From positions 1-20,348 of the IMG/VR virus record IMGVR_UViG_3300046491_000021: a stretch of DNA of 20,348 nt. One strand, given 5' to 3'. Position numbers and translations under genes: made by a program. This DNA comes from a virus. The notes beneath the pieces were generated by a model that ran no database searches, was not told the DNA's origin, and saw nothing but the letters and a program-made list of their open reading frames with translations. Positions 8,494 through 13,937 of this stretch are shown here, in pieces (position 1 is the first letter of the stretch; each line of letters begins with the position of its first letter).

Positions 8494-8702
8494 GCAAGCA
8501 CGCGAAGGTGACGAGCAAGGGCCTGGCGCGTATCGCGTCGGCCCTGCCCACCAGGTACAAGTCCAAGGCCGGGCTGGTTGCGGCCGGCCTCGGTGTGACC
8601 CTGTCCCTGGCTACCTACTTCGGCACCGACTACCCGCAGTTCTCGCTCGTCATCCAGGCGCTGACCGCGTTCGGGTTCGTCGAGCAGACTGACTCGGAAT
8701 GA
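8490..8702 (+). CDS. Small holin-like membrane protein
   Basis: The 70-residue product overlaps the endolysin stop by four bases (GTGA). A basic N-terminus (K-H-A-K-V-T-S-K) is followed by a likely membrane helix at residues 27-45 (K-A-G-L-V-A-A-G-L-G-V-T-L-S-L-A) and a second hydrophobic segment at about 52-65, then an acidic tail. Size, topology and place directly after the endolysin fit a holin that would let the endolysin out of the cell. The sequence alone does not prove it; the DUF2746-like gene on the other side of the endolysin is an alternative holin. The gene is followed by a strong terminator. Confidence 0.7.
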   Translation: MSKHAKVTSKGLARIASALPTRYKSKAGLVAAGLGVTLSLATYFGTDYPQFSLVIQALTAFGFVEQTDSE

Positions 8703-8705
8703 GAG

Positions 8706-8745
8706 AAGCCCCCGCTGGCCTGACGGCTGGCGGGGGCTTTCTTGT
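8706..8745 (+). terminator. Rho-independent terminator ending the lysis operon
   Basis: A 15-bp stem (8706-8720 with 8725-8739, two G-T pairs) with loop TGAC is followed by TTTCTT. It lies between the convergent holin-like gene and the minus-strand Lsr2-like gene. The T-rich side faces the plus-strand operon; in the opposite direction the tail is weaker, but the stem could still help end the minus transcript. Confidence 0.9.
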
Positions 8746-8749
8746 CGTC

Positions 8750-9076
8750 TCAGTTCTTCTTGGCTGCCTCGATCTCCTCCAGGCTGACCACCTTCGGTCG
8801 CCGCCGGGAGGTCGTCTTCTTGGCTGTGGCCGGCGCCGGGGCCGGAGCCTTCTTGGCCGGAGCCTTCTTGGCCGGCGCGGGCTCGGCCTTGGTCTCAGGT
8901 TCACACACCGGCTCGGGCGGCTCGACGACCTCCGCCTCCTCCAGCCACTCCTCGAAGGGCTCGGCGTGCTCCTCGCACAGATCCTTCGAGACGGTGCGAC
9001 CATCGCTCGCTGTGATGGTGTAAGTCTTCGCGGGGAACTTCTTGTCGATGTCGCACGCCGTGACTTGCAGCTTCAT
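8750..9076 (-). CDS. Lsr2-like nucleoid protein with lysine/alanine-rich tail
   Basis: This is the only minus-strand gene in the window. The 108-residue product has an N-terminal small beta domain: C-D-I-D at residues 8-11, a Y-T-I-T-A-S-D-G segment, and D-L-C-E-E-H-A near 32-38. That pattern recalls the N-terminal dimerisation domain of variant Lsr2 proteins in actinobacteria and their phages. An acidic linker follows, then an A-K-K-A-P repeat (about 71-83) and a basic S-R-R-R-P segment, resembling histone H1-like tails. The ATG at 9076 is preceded on its strand by GGAGGGAAGT; an upstream in-frame ATG at 9112 lacks such a site. It likely binds DNA and could silence or organise host or phage DNA. 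Family assignment is from pattern, not search. Confidence 0.72.
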   Translation of the reverse strand: MKLQVTACDIDKKFPAKTYTITASDGRTVSKDLCEEHAEPFEEWLEEAEVVEPPEPVCEPETKAEPAPAKKAPAKKAPAPAPATAKKTTSRRRPKVVSLEEIEAAKKN

Positions 9077-9088
9077 ACTTCCCTCCGG

Positions 9089-9097
9089 TGTGCATGT
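9089..9097 (+). repeat. TGTGYAAGT-family site, one mismatch
   Basis: GGTGTGCATGTTGG differs by one base from the GGTGTGCAAGTTG copy at 13991. It lies in the divergent gap, just upstream of the Lsr2-like gene's ribosome binding site. Confidence 0.5.
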
Positions 9098-9132
9098 TGG
9101 TGTGACGTCCACGATACCCGTGCGCTGTTGAC

Positions 9133-9141
9133 TGTGTAGGT
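9133..9141 (+). repeat. TGTGYAAGT-family site, one mismatch
   Basis: CTGTGTAGGTGTA differs by one base from CTGTGTAAGTGTA at 12573. It overlaps the end of the TTGACT box of the divergent region. Confidence 0.5.
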
Positions 9142-9193
9142 GTACCGTGGAAGTGTTACATGCTCAAGATCAAGTTTCACAGCGAGGAGGCAC

Positions 9194-9649
9194 ATGGGAG
9201 CGCGCAAGATCCAAGACGAGCAGGAGGTCATCCGCTGGTTCGAGGAGGGTCGCACCTACGCGTGGATGATCGAGGAGTACAAGCGGAAGTACAACATCGA
9301 CACAGTCCCCTCCATGTGGGGGAACTTCCGTCGTCGCCGCGGCCTCGATCGGCGGATCGTCCGGGATGACGAGCTCATCCCCTGGTTCGTGAAAGAGGAG
9401 CACCGCTGGGCTTACCCGCTCGCGATGCTTCGCGCGGAGGCACGGCGCCGCGCCGGCAAGGAGCTGACGGAGACAGACGCCGGCCGGCTGGCGAACTGGC
9501 TGGAGATGCTCAAGGAGGAGAAGGCGGTCGTGCACTACGACCCCGACACCGAAGAGGGCTTCTTCTACGTGCCTCGTCAGGAGGGTGATGACGACCTCAT
9601 CCACAACCCAGCACAAAAGACGACACCCCGCCCCAACGCCGACAAGTAG
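9194..9649 (+). CDS. Helix-turn-helix DNA-binding protein, candidate phage regulator
   Basis: The 151-residue product starts at ATG after GAGGAGG. Residues 8-50 look like a helix-turn-helix: a first helix around E-V-I-R-W-F, a second around T-Y-A-W-M-I-E-E-Y-K-R-K-Y, a turn N-I-D-T, and a basic recognition helix ending F-R-R-R-R-G-L. A second conserved-looking block (W-A-Y-P-L-A-M-L-R-A-E-A-R-R-R-A, about 77-92) is helical. The C-terminal part ends in a V-H-Y-D-P-D-T-E segment and a charged tail. Standing alone between two regulatory gaps, divergent from the Lsr2-like gene, it occupies the position expected of an immunity repressor or early switch protein. That role is inferred; the protein could equally regulate something else. 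Confidence 0.65.
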   Translation: MGARKIQDEQEVIRWFEEGRTYAWMIEEYKRKYNIDTVPSMWGNFRRRRGLDRRIVRDDELIPWFVKEEHRWAYPLAMLRAEARRRAGKELTETDAGRLANWLEMLKEEKAVVHYDPDTEEGFFYVPRQEGDDDLIHNPAQKTTPRPNADK

Positions 9650-9668
9650 ACGCCGGCACCCAGCTCGT

Positions 9669-9703
9669 GAGAGCCCCTCGCATCCGAACTGCGAGGGGCT
9701 CTC
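9669..9703 (+). terminator. Perfect 14-bp hairpin after the HTH gene
   Basis: GAGAGCCCCTCGCA (9669-9682) pairs perfectly with 9690-9703 around a 7-base loop. It lies 19 bases after the HTH gene's stop, so it probably ends that transcript, although no T-run follows. It would also act on transcripts from the other direction. Confidence 0.65.
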
Positions 9704-9746
9704 CGCTGTCCAGCTTAGGCTCGCCTGTCCCGATCTGGGCGGACTC

Positions 9747-9768
9747 CTTTGAATCTTCAAAGAATCTT
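9747..9768. promoter_or_regulatory. Operator-like inverted and direct repeats
   Basis: CTTTGA-ATCT-TCAAAG (9747-9762) is a perfect inverted repeat. GAATCTT occurs at 9751-9757 and again at 9762-9768, eleven bases apart, about one helical turn. The surrounding stretch is poorer in G/C than the neighbouring genes. It lies about 70 bases upstream of the candidate promoter at 9838. Confidence 0.4.
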
Positions 9769-9837
9769 GGAAAACCGTACAACCTTCTGCCTCCTTACGG
9801 AGTCGTAGGTTCCGAAAGTGAGAGAATGGTGAACTAC

Positions 9838-9867
9838 TTGACAGTTCATCTATCTCTCGTGCACTAT
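9838..9867 (+). promoter_or_regulatory. Putative sigma-70-type promoter for the early/replication block
   Basis: A perfect -35 hexamer TTGACA (9838-9843) is followed after 18 bases by CACTAT (9862-9867), which keeps the key A and final T of a -10 box; TATGGA at 9865 is an alternative with longer spacing. The repeat copy at 9884-9892 (opposite orientation) would fall just after the transcription start. It would drive the gene at 9907 and the exonuclease. Confidence 0.5.
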
Positions 9868-9883
9868 GGATCATCTAAGCGAC

Positions 9884-9892
9884 ACTTGCACA
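9884..9892 (-). repeat. TGTGCAAGT site, exact, reverse orientation
   Basis: An exact nine-base core on the minus strand, within CTGTGCAAGTGTC. It lies between the candidate promoter and the ribosome binding site of the gene at 9907. Confidence 0.65.
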
Positions 9893-9906
9893 GAAGGAGG
9901 ATTCGA

Positions 9907-10653
9907 GTGGCAGTCTTCGAGGGGGCGGATACTTCATCTTCAGCGCGCGGAGGATGGTGCGCTGAGTACAAGTCCCCGGACGCCCTCATCACCCTCGTGG
10001 TGGACGAAGAGGAGTACGACTTCCACATCGACGCGAGGCCGGGCTACAAGGCCAGCGCGATGACGGAGGTTCTGAAAACGGCCGAGAGTCGGGGCCTGGA
10101 GCTCCTCGACGAAGACGAGTGCGAGCCCGAGATCCTGGAAGACGGCACCGTCCGCATCTACCTCGCTCCCGTTACCGAGTACGCAGTCGCGCAGACCGCC
10201 GTCCCCGTGAGGCCGGTCCGCTCGATGGTCAGGCGCACGGCCGGCACATTCGCCCTCGCAGCCTGCGTCGCCTCCGCCCTCCTGCTCCCCAGCCCGGTGG
10301 GCACGAGCTACCCGGACGCCATCAGCGAAGTGTTCGACAGCATCAGCATCAACGACCCCGGCGCAGTTGAGCCGGCACCTGAACCCACGCCCCCGAACGA
10401 AGGAGTACTGAGTGGCCTTGAATCTCCTGGAGATCCCGCAGCAGTCCCGGCCCGCACATCCGAATCACTCCGTCCCAAGGGACGGGTGGAGCAGGCCGCT
10501 TATCGTTCCCGAGACCGGCGGCAAGCCGAAGGGACACACCCGCACCACCACGTTCATCGACTGCATCGAGGACAAGTCGAGCCTGATCGACTGGCAAGGC
10601 CGGATGGTCCTGCTCGGGTCATCCAAGCGGCCCGACTTGCTGGAAGCCGCTAG
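9907..10653 (+). CDS. Single-pass membrane protein; 3' end overlaps the exonuclease gene
   Basis: The GTG at 9907 follows GGAGG (9896-9900). The product as read is 248 residues: a soluble N-terminal domain (about 1-95) with an acidic V-V-D-E-E-E-Y-D-F segment, a basic stretch R-P-V-R-S-M-V-R-R, one membrane helix (about 109-127, F-A-L-A-A-C-V-A-S-A-L-L-L), then an acidic, Pro-rich region ending near residue 168. From there the frame runs another 80 codons through the start of the exonuclease gene. That stretch is Arg/His-rich with A/T-rich third positions and looks like an out-of-frame shadow. Both other frames have stops just there (10409-10411 and 10419-10421), so the original end may have been near 10411. 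Function unknown. Confidence 0.6.
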   Translation: MAVFEGADTSSSARGGWCAEYKSPDALITLVVDEEEYDFHIDARPGYKASAMTEVLKTAESRGLELLDEDECEPEILEDGTVRIYLAPVTEYAVAQTAVPVRPVRSMVRRTAGTFALAACVASALLLPSPVGTSYPDAISEVFDSISINDPGAVEPAPEPTPPNEGVLSGLESPGDPAAVPARTSESLRPKGRVEQAAYRSRDRRQAEGTHPHHHVHRLHRGQVEPDRLARPDGPARVIQAARLAGSR

Positions 10654-11356
10654 GGCTCTCGACCCTGACGACCCTGCCGACAAGAAGAAGCTCAACGCCC
10701 TGACAGAGCAGGCCAAGGACGCGGCCGGCGCGAACGAGAAGTCGCGCAAGGGCACCTACCTGCACGACCTGTCGGAGTACGTGGACCGCGGTGACCCGCT
10801 GCCCAGCACCATCTCGGGCGCGGACCTCGACGACATGGCCGCGTACATGATGGCTACGTCCGTCCTGAAGGTCATCGCGATCGAGCAGTTCGTCGCAGTA
10901 CCTGAGCTGTCCGTGGGTGGCACGTTCGACCGGCTGTCGTACTACGACGGACCCGGCCCGGACGGGAAGCCGATCTCGGGCAACTTCATCACGGACACCA
11001 AGACCGGAACGATCGAGTACGGCAAGCTCAAGATGGCATCGCAACTCGCGGTGTACTCGCGGGGCAAGCTGTACGACCACACCAGGTTCCCGGTAGACGC
11101 TTCGGACAAGAAGGCGTTTACCACCTGGAAGAAGACAGAGTTCACTGCCGAGGAGGCCGCCTCGGCGTACTCGCCGTTGCCTCCTGTGAACCAGGACTGG
11201 GGCATCATCGTCCACTTGCCAGCGGGCACCGGAGTGTGTAACTTGTACTGGGTCGACCTGAACATCGGGTGGGCACTTGCGAACCTTGCACTCACGATCC
11301 GCAAGGCGCGCTCGACGAAGGGCGCCATGAAGCCCTTCGTGACGCAGACCACATGA
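10412..11356 (+). CDS. Cas4/RecB-like PD-(D/E)XK exonuclease
   Basis: The 314-residue protein starts at GTG seven bases after GAAGGAG. The nuclease core is visible: His118 in G-T-Y-L-H-D-L, Asp173 in G-G-T-F-D-R-L, Asp195-x-Lys197 in I-T-D-T-K-T-G, and the RecB-type Gln211 in S-Q-L-A-V-Y-S. These are the catalytic and DNA-positioning residues of Cas4/RecB family nucleases, which degrade DNA ends for recombination or to recycle host DNA. I see no four-cysteine iron-sulphur cluster, so it is closer to phage RecB-like exonucleases. Its first residues (M-A-L-N-L-L-E-I-P) resemble those of the product at 12130. It stands near the start of the replication block and overlaps the preceding frame by 242 bases. 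Confidence 0.82.
   Translation: MALNLLEIPQQSRPAHPNHSVPRDGWSRPLIVPETGGKPKGHTRTTTFIDCIEDKSSLIDWQGRMVLLGSSKRPDLLEAARALDPDDPADKKKLNALTEQAKDAAGANEKSRKGTYLHDLSEYVDRGDPLPSTISGADLDDMAAYMMATSVLKVIAIEQFVAVPELSVGGTFDRLSYYDGPGPDGKPISGNFITDTKTGTIEYGKLKMASQLAVYSRGKLYDHTRFPVDASDKKAFTTWKKTEFTAEEAASAYSPLPPVNQDWGIIVHLPAGTGVCNLYWVDLNIGWALANLALTIRKARSTKGAMKPFVTQTT
11235..11243 (+). repeat. TGTGYAAGT-family site, one mismatch (inside exonuclease gene)
   Basis: GGAGTGTGTAACTTGT differs at one base from AGTGTGTAAGTTG at 11381. It is coding sequence and may be chance. Confidence 0.35.
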
Positions 11357-11359
11357 AGC

Positions 11360-11377
11360 GGAGTTGCTTTCAACTCC
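11360..11377 (+). other. Perfect 7-bp hairpin upstream of a repeat site
   Basis: GGAGTTG pairs with CAACTCC around loop CTTT, four bases after the exonuclease stop. No T-run follows. The repeat copy TGTGTAAGT begins six bases further on. Confidence 0.5.
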
Positions 11378-11382
11378 CAGAG

Positions 11383-11391
11383 TGTGTAAGT
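11383..11391 (+). repeat. TGTGTAAGT site, T variant
   Basis: AGTGTGTAAGTTGG in the 108-base gap between the exonuclease gene and the gene at 11465, in the direction of transcription. Confidence 0.65.
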
Positions 11392-11412
11392 TGGACAACG
11401 AAGAAAGCGAAG

Positions 11413-11435
11413 GTTGCACACCGAGGGTGGGCAAC
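11413..11435 (+). other. Hairpin containing a reversed, partial repeat site
   Basis: GTTGC-A-CACC pairs with GGTG-G-GCAAC (one A-G mismatch) around loop GAG. Its left arm, read on the minus strand, begins GGTGTGCAA like the repeat family, so the gap holds two facing half-matches. Confidence 0.45.
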
Positions 11436-11464
11436 GACAGCGAGAGAGAGGGGAACGGCAACCA

Positions 11465-11944
11465 GTGAGCGAACTGAGCGTCACGATCAAGTACGACAAG
11501 GGGCACGACGCCACCTGGGCGGTCTTCCGCGGGACGACCGGGGAGATCAGGGCGGACATCCTGGACTTCTTCGGGATGGACCCGGCCACGCAGGTGGGCC
11601 TGAGCCTGTCCAGCGTGGTGACGAACGCGACGCAGATCGCACACGGCAAGGGCCTGATCGCGACCGCCCTCGGGGCCACGGTCGTCGAGGAGACGACCGA
11701 GCCGGCCAAGCCCACTGACGACCCGTGGGCGGCGGCTTCGGCTGCGCAGTCTTCCGGCCCTTGGCCGGGAAGTGCAAGTGTGACTGAGCCGAAGAAGGAA
11801 GACCCCAACGCCTACATCCTCGGCGAGATCGAGAAGCAGACCACGGTCGACGGCTTGAAGAAGCTGTGGGCCGGCAACCAGTCCTTCTTCTCCGACGCTG
11901 CCGTCATGGCGGCCTGGAAGGCCAAGGGCAAGTCGCTCCAGTGA
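11465..11944 (+). CDS. Unknown phage protein, two-part, next to exonuclease
   Basis: A 159-residue protein from GTG 11465; upstream purine-rich sequence (GAGGGG) gives only a modest ribosome binding site. Residues 1-75 look like a compact beta/alpha domain (V-T-I-K-Y-D-K-G-H-D-A-T-W, then D-I-L-D-F-F-G). A Pro/Ala/Ser-rich linker (about 78-112) leads to a helical C-terminal segment (I-L-G-E-I-E-K-Q-T-T-V-D-G-L-K-K-L-W) of about 45 residues. The layout of a folded domain, flexible linker and short helical end suggests a DNA- or protein-binding accessory factor for the recombination and replication genes around it. I do not recognise the family. An AGTGCAAGT near-copy of the repeat lies in the linker coding part (11771-11779). 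Confidence 0.7.
   Translation: MSELSVTIKYDKGHDATWAVFRGTTGEIRADILDFFGMDPATQVGLSLSSVVTNATQIAHGKGLIATALGATVVEETTEPAKPTDDPWAAASAAQSSGPWPGSASVTEPKKEDPNAYILGEIEKQTTVDGLKKLWAGNQSFFSDAAVMAAWKAKGKSLQ
11771..11779 (+). repeat. TGTGYAAGT-family site, one mismatch (coding)
   Basis: AGTGCAAGT in the linker-coding part of the gene at 11465. With a changed first base and a coding position it may be chance. Confidence 0.3.
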
Positions 11945-12081
11945 AGCCGAGCGACATCGGCTACTGCATCGCGGTGATCGCGCTGCTGGCCGGAAGCATC
12001 TTCGCCTGGACGTCCGCACCGTGCGGGCTCTGGGCGTACAGCAAGGCCGGCGACATGCCGGCTCGCTGCCTCACCAAGTAA
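11941..12081 (+). CDS. 46-residue membrane peptide
   Basis: The GTG at 11941 overlaps the preceding stop (GTGA). The product has a single membrane helix at residues 8-24 (Y-C-I-A-V-I-A-L-L-A-G-S-I-F-A-W) and a short C-terminal part with two further cysteines. No strong ribosome binding site is seen, so expression probably depends on coupling to the upstream gene. Function unknown. The small size makes this less certain than its neighbours. Confidence 0.5.
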   Translation: MKPSDIGYCIAVIALLAGSIFAWTSAPCGLWAYSKAGDMPARCLTK

Positions 12082-12129
12082 TCGCACCGTAACTGCCCGC
12101 GTGGGCAACGAACGAAGGAGATCAACACA

Positions 12130-12567
12130 GTGGCTCTCAACCTCATCGACATCCCGGTCCAGGGCGGCGGCTGGTTCAAGCCGAAGGACAACCTCGACGC
12201 GCCGGCCATCCTGGTGGAGGTCCACCAGTTCGAGCGTCAGCGCCCGACCCCGAACGGCCCGAAGGACTCCGTCCTCGCGGACGTGACCGTCTTCAAGGAC
12301 GGCGGCGCGCTCCAGGCCGGCACCCCCGAGGTGACCAAGGGCCAGAGGATCGAGCAGACCATCCTCGCCCGCGACCTGGAGACCATCGTCGGCGGCGCCA
12401 CGATCGTGCGCCTGGAGCAGGTGCCCCCGAAGAAGCCCGGCGCGCACCCGGCGTGGGTGTGGCGTCCGGTGACCGACTCGGCCGTGCGCAACGCGGTCGT
12501 CGCGTACGCCGAGAAGCGCGAGCAGGCCGCGGAGCAGGCTGTCGCCGACGCTCCGGACTTCGACTGA
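12130..12567 (+). CDS. Possible single-stranded DNA-binding protein
   Basis: The 145-residue product begins at GTG with GAAGGAG eleven bases upstream. It is beta-rich through about residue 105 (A-I-L-V-E-V-H-Q-F, V-L-A-D-V-T-V-F-K, Q-T-I-L-A-R-D-L, A-T-I-V-R-L-E-Q), which suits an OB-like fold. A helix and an acidic end with aromatic residue (D-A-P-D-F-D) follow, like the acidic tips of ssDNA-binding proteins that recruit partners. Its position between exonuclease, deaminase and helicase genes supports a replication role. I do not see a clear SSB signature, so the call is tentative. Its first eight residues resemble the exonuclease start. Confidence 0.6.
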   Translation: MALNLIDIPVQGGGWFKPKDNLDAPAILVEVHQFERQRPTPNGPKDSVLADVTVFKDGGALQAGTPEVTKGQRIEQTILARDLETIVGGATIVRLEQVPPKKPGAHPAWVWRPVTDSAVRNAVVAYAEKREQAAEQAVADAPDFD

Positions 12568-12573
12568 CCTAAC

Positions 12574-12582
12574 TGTGTAAGT
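12574..12582 (+). repeat. TGTGTAAGT site, T variant
   Basis: CTGTGTAAGTGTAG begins six bases after the stop of the gene at 12130 and lies upstream of the deaminase gene, in the direction of transcription. Confidence 0.65.
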
Positions 12583-12611
12583 GTAGCTGCGAGAAGAGGG
12601 GAGGGGGATGA

Positions 12612-12627
12612 GCGGGCGCCAGCCCGC
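12612..12627 (+). other. 6-bp G/C hairpin within a 12-codon leader frame
   Basis: GCGGGC pairs with GCCCGC around loop GCCA. It lies inside a mini-frame starting at ATG 12608 (after a G-rich possible ribosome binding site) whose TGA (12644-12646) overlaps the GTG start of the deaminase gene. Confidence 0.4.
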
Positions 12628-12642
12628 AGGAGGGAGGGTCGA

Positions 12643-13116
12643 GTGAGACCTTCGAGAGATGAGTGGGCCCTCGGCATCGCCGACGAGGTGGCCACGATGG
12701 CTGACTGCACACGGGCCCAGGTGGGCGCCGTGATCCTGAGCCGACGTAAGCGGCTCCTGGGCGTGGGCTACAACGGCCTGCCGCCCGGTATCCCCGGATG
12801 TGCCACCGCGGGCAACTGTCCCCGAGGCCGGCTGTCCCGTGAGGACTGCGCTCCGGACAGCGACTACGCCAACTGCGCGGCCGATCACGCCGAGCGCAAC
12901 GCGATCCGTGACGTGCTCGACAAGGGCATCCACCCCGACGAGCTGCTGGACGCGACGCTGTACGTCACCCGCAAGCCGTGCCCGGCCTGCCAGACCCTGA
13001 TCGAAGCCGTAGGTATCGGACGCGTCGTCGTCCGTGGAGAGGAGGACAGCAAGTGCTCACCCCCGGAAGGTCCCTGGCGCTCCATGCTGCAAGTGGCCGT
13101 GAACTCCCGCGCGTAG
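12643..13116 (+). CDS. Deoxycytidylate (dCMP) deaminase
   Basis: A 157-residue zinc enzyme that converts dCMP to dUMP, feeding thymidylate synthesis for phage DNA. The zinc and catalytic residues are present: His82-Ala-Glu84 in D-H-A-E-R-N-A-I and Cys113-Pro-Ala-Cys116 in R-K-P-C-P-A-C-Q. The N-terminal Q-V-G-A-V-I and G-Y-N-G-L-P-P segments match the substrate-binding region of phage and cellular dCMP deaminases, and the Cys-rich insertion before the HAE motif (C-A-T-A-G-N-C-P-R-G) is also typical. The start is GTG after GGAGGGAGG. The 3' end overlaps the next gene by 64 bases. It works with the class II reductase at 18793. Confidence 0.93.
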   Translation: MRPSRDEWALGIADEVATMADCTRAQVGAVILSRRKRLLGVGYNGLPPGIPGCATAGNCPRGRLSREDCAPDSDYANCAADHAERNAIRDVLDKGIHPDELLDATLYVTRKPCPACQTLIEAVGIGRVVVRGEEDSKCSPPEGPWRSMLQVAVNSRA

Positions 13117-13937
13117 AGGCGTTCGACGACCTGTACGCCATGGGCGTACGGCCCCGGCATGGCGAGGTCGTCATGGTGGCCGGCCGTTCCGGCACGCAGA
13201 AGTCGGGCTTCGCCCTGTTCTGGGTTGCCCAGATGAACCTGCCGTCGCTGTACTTCTCCGCTGACATGAGCGCCTTCACGGCGAGCTCCCGTCTTGCGTC
13301 GATGGCCACCAAGGACACGACGGAGATGGTCGAGGCCGGTATGGCGGAGGGCGGCAAGTACCGGCAGGCGTACATCGACGCGCTGGCCGACTCGAACATC
13401 ACCTTCTCCTTCGGCTCCCCCATCACCTGGCGGGCGGTCGACGAGGAGCTGGAGGCGTACGTCGAGCTGTGGGACCGGTACCCCGAGGTGATCGTGTTCG
13501 ACAACCTCATGGACTTCGAGGGCGCGGAGTCGGACTACACGGAGCAGATGGCCGTGATGCAGGGCTGCACCGAGCTGGCCCGCCACACGGGCGCGACGGT
13601 GATCATCCTGCACCACGCGAGCGACAAGAACTGGGAGGCCAAGACGAACCCTTGGGCTCCCCCGTCCCGTGACCAGGTCAAGGGCGGCCTGTCCGAGAAG
13701 CCCGAGCTCTCGCTGTCCGTGGCCCTGGACCCGACGTCGCTGGCCTACAACGTGGCGTGCATCAAGCAGCGCATGGGCCCCTGCGATCCGACAGCCGGCC
13801 GCTACGCGACGATGATCTGCCAGCCGGAGTACACGCGCTTCGCGAAGGCGGAGAAGCGGGCCATCGTGCAGGCGGCCCAGGCCAAGCCTGCCGAAGAGTG
13901 GTCGCCGACCAAGGTCGCGTTGTCCCTCGGGTCGTAG
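13053..13937 (+). CDS. RecA/DnaB-type P-loop ATPase, probable replicative helicase
   Basis: A 294-residue ATPase with GTG start at 13053, seven bases after GGAGG, inside the end of the deaminase gene. The P-loop is at residues 44-51 (G-R-S-G-T-Q-K-S); the glycine normally before the lysine is replaced by Gln. Walker B follows as V-I-V-F-D-N with Asp150, then the helicase-type segment V-I-I-L-H-H-A-S (about 182-189) and a late R-M-G-P motif that may hold an arginine finger. These fit the RecA-like core of DnaB-type helicases without a separate N-terminal domain. The primase genes lie close downstream, so it likely unwinds the phage fork. A recombinase-like role remains possible. Confidence 0.8.
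   Translation: MLTPGRSLALHAASGRELPRVEAFDDLYAMGVRPRHGEVVMVAGRSGTQKSGFALFWVAQMNLPSLYFSADMSAFTASSRLASMATKDTTEMVEAGMAEGGKYRQAYIDALADSNITFSFGSPITWRAVDEELEAYVELWDRYPEVIVFDNLMDFEGAESDYTEQMAVMQGCTELARHTGATVIILHHASDKNWEAKTNPWAPPSRDQVKGGLSEKPELSLSVALDPTSLAYNVACIKQRMGPCDPTAGRYATMICQPEYTRFAKAEKRAIVQAAQAKPAEEWSPTKVALSLGS

Larger units (their letters stand above)
9077..9193. promoter_or_regulatory. Divergent promoter/operator region
   Basis: The 117-base gap separates the Lsr2-like gene (minus) from the HTH gene (plus), so promoters for both must lie here. A TTGACT hexamer at 9128-9133 could be a plus-strand -35 box, but no convincing -10 box is correctly spaced; AAGTGT at 9151-9156 is the weak best choice. 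Two near-copies of the phage repeat lie 44 bases apart, about four helical turns: TGTGCATGT at 9089-9097, next to the Lsr2-like ribosome binding site, and TGTGTAGGT at 9133-9141, overlapping the end of the TTGACT box. This layout suits control by a bound protein. Confidence 0.45.

Noticed and set aside
9077-9112. Longer Lsr2-like protein from the minus-strand ATG at 9112
   Set aside because: No ribosome binding site before it, whereas the ATG at 9076 has GGAGG at good spacing and gives a typical domain start.
9667-9906. Upstream extension of the gene at 9907 to an ATG at 9667 or 9826
   Set aside because: The extension would run through a hairpin, operator-like repeats and a TTGACA promoter, and lacks a good ribosome binding site; GTG 9907 has GGAGG six bases away.
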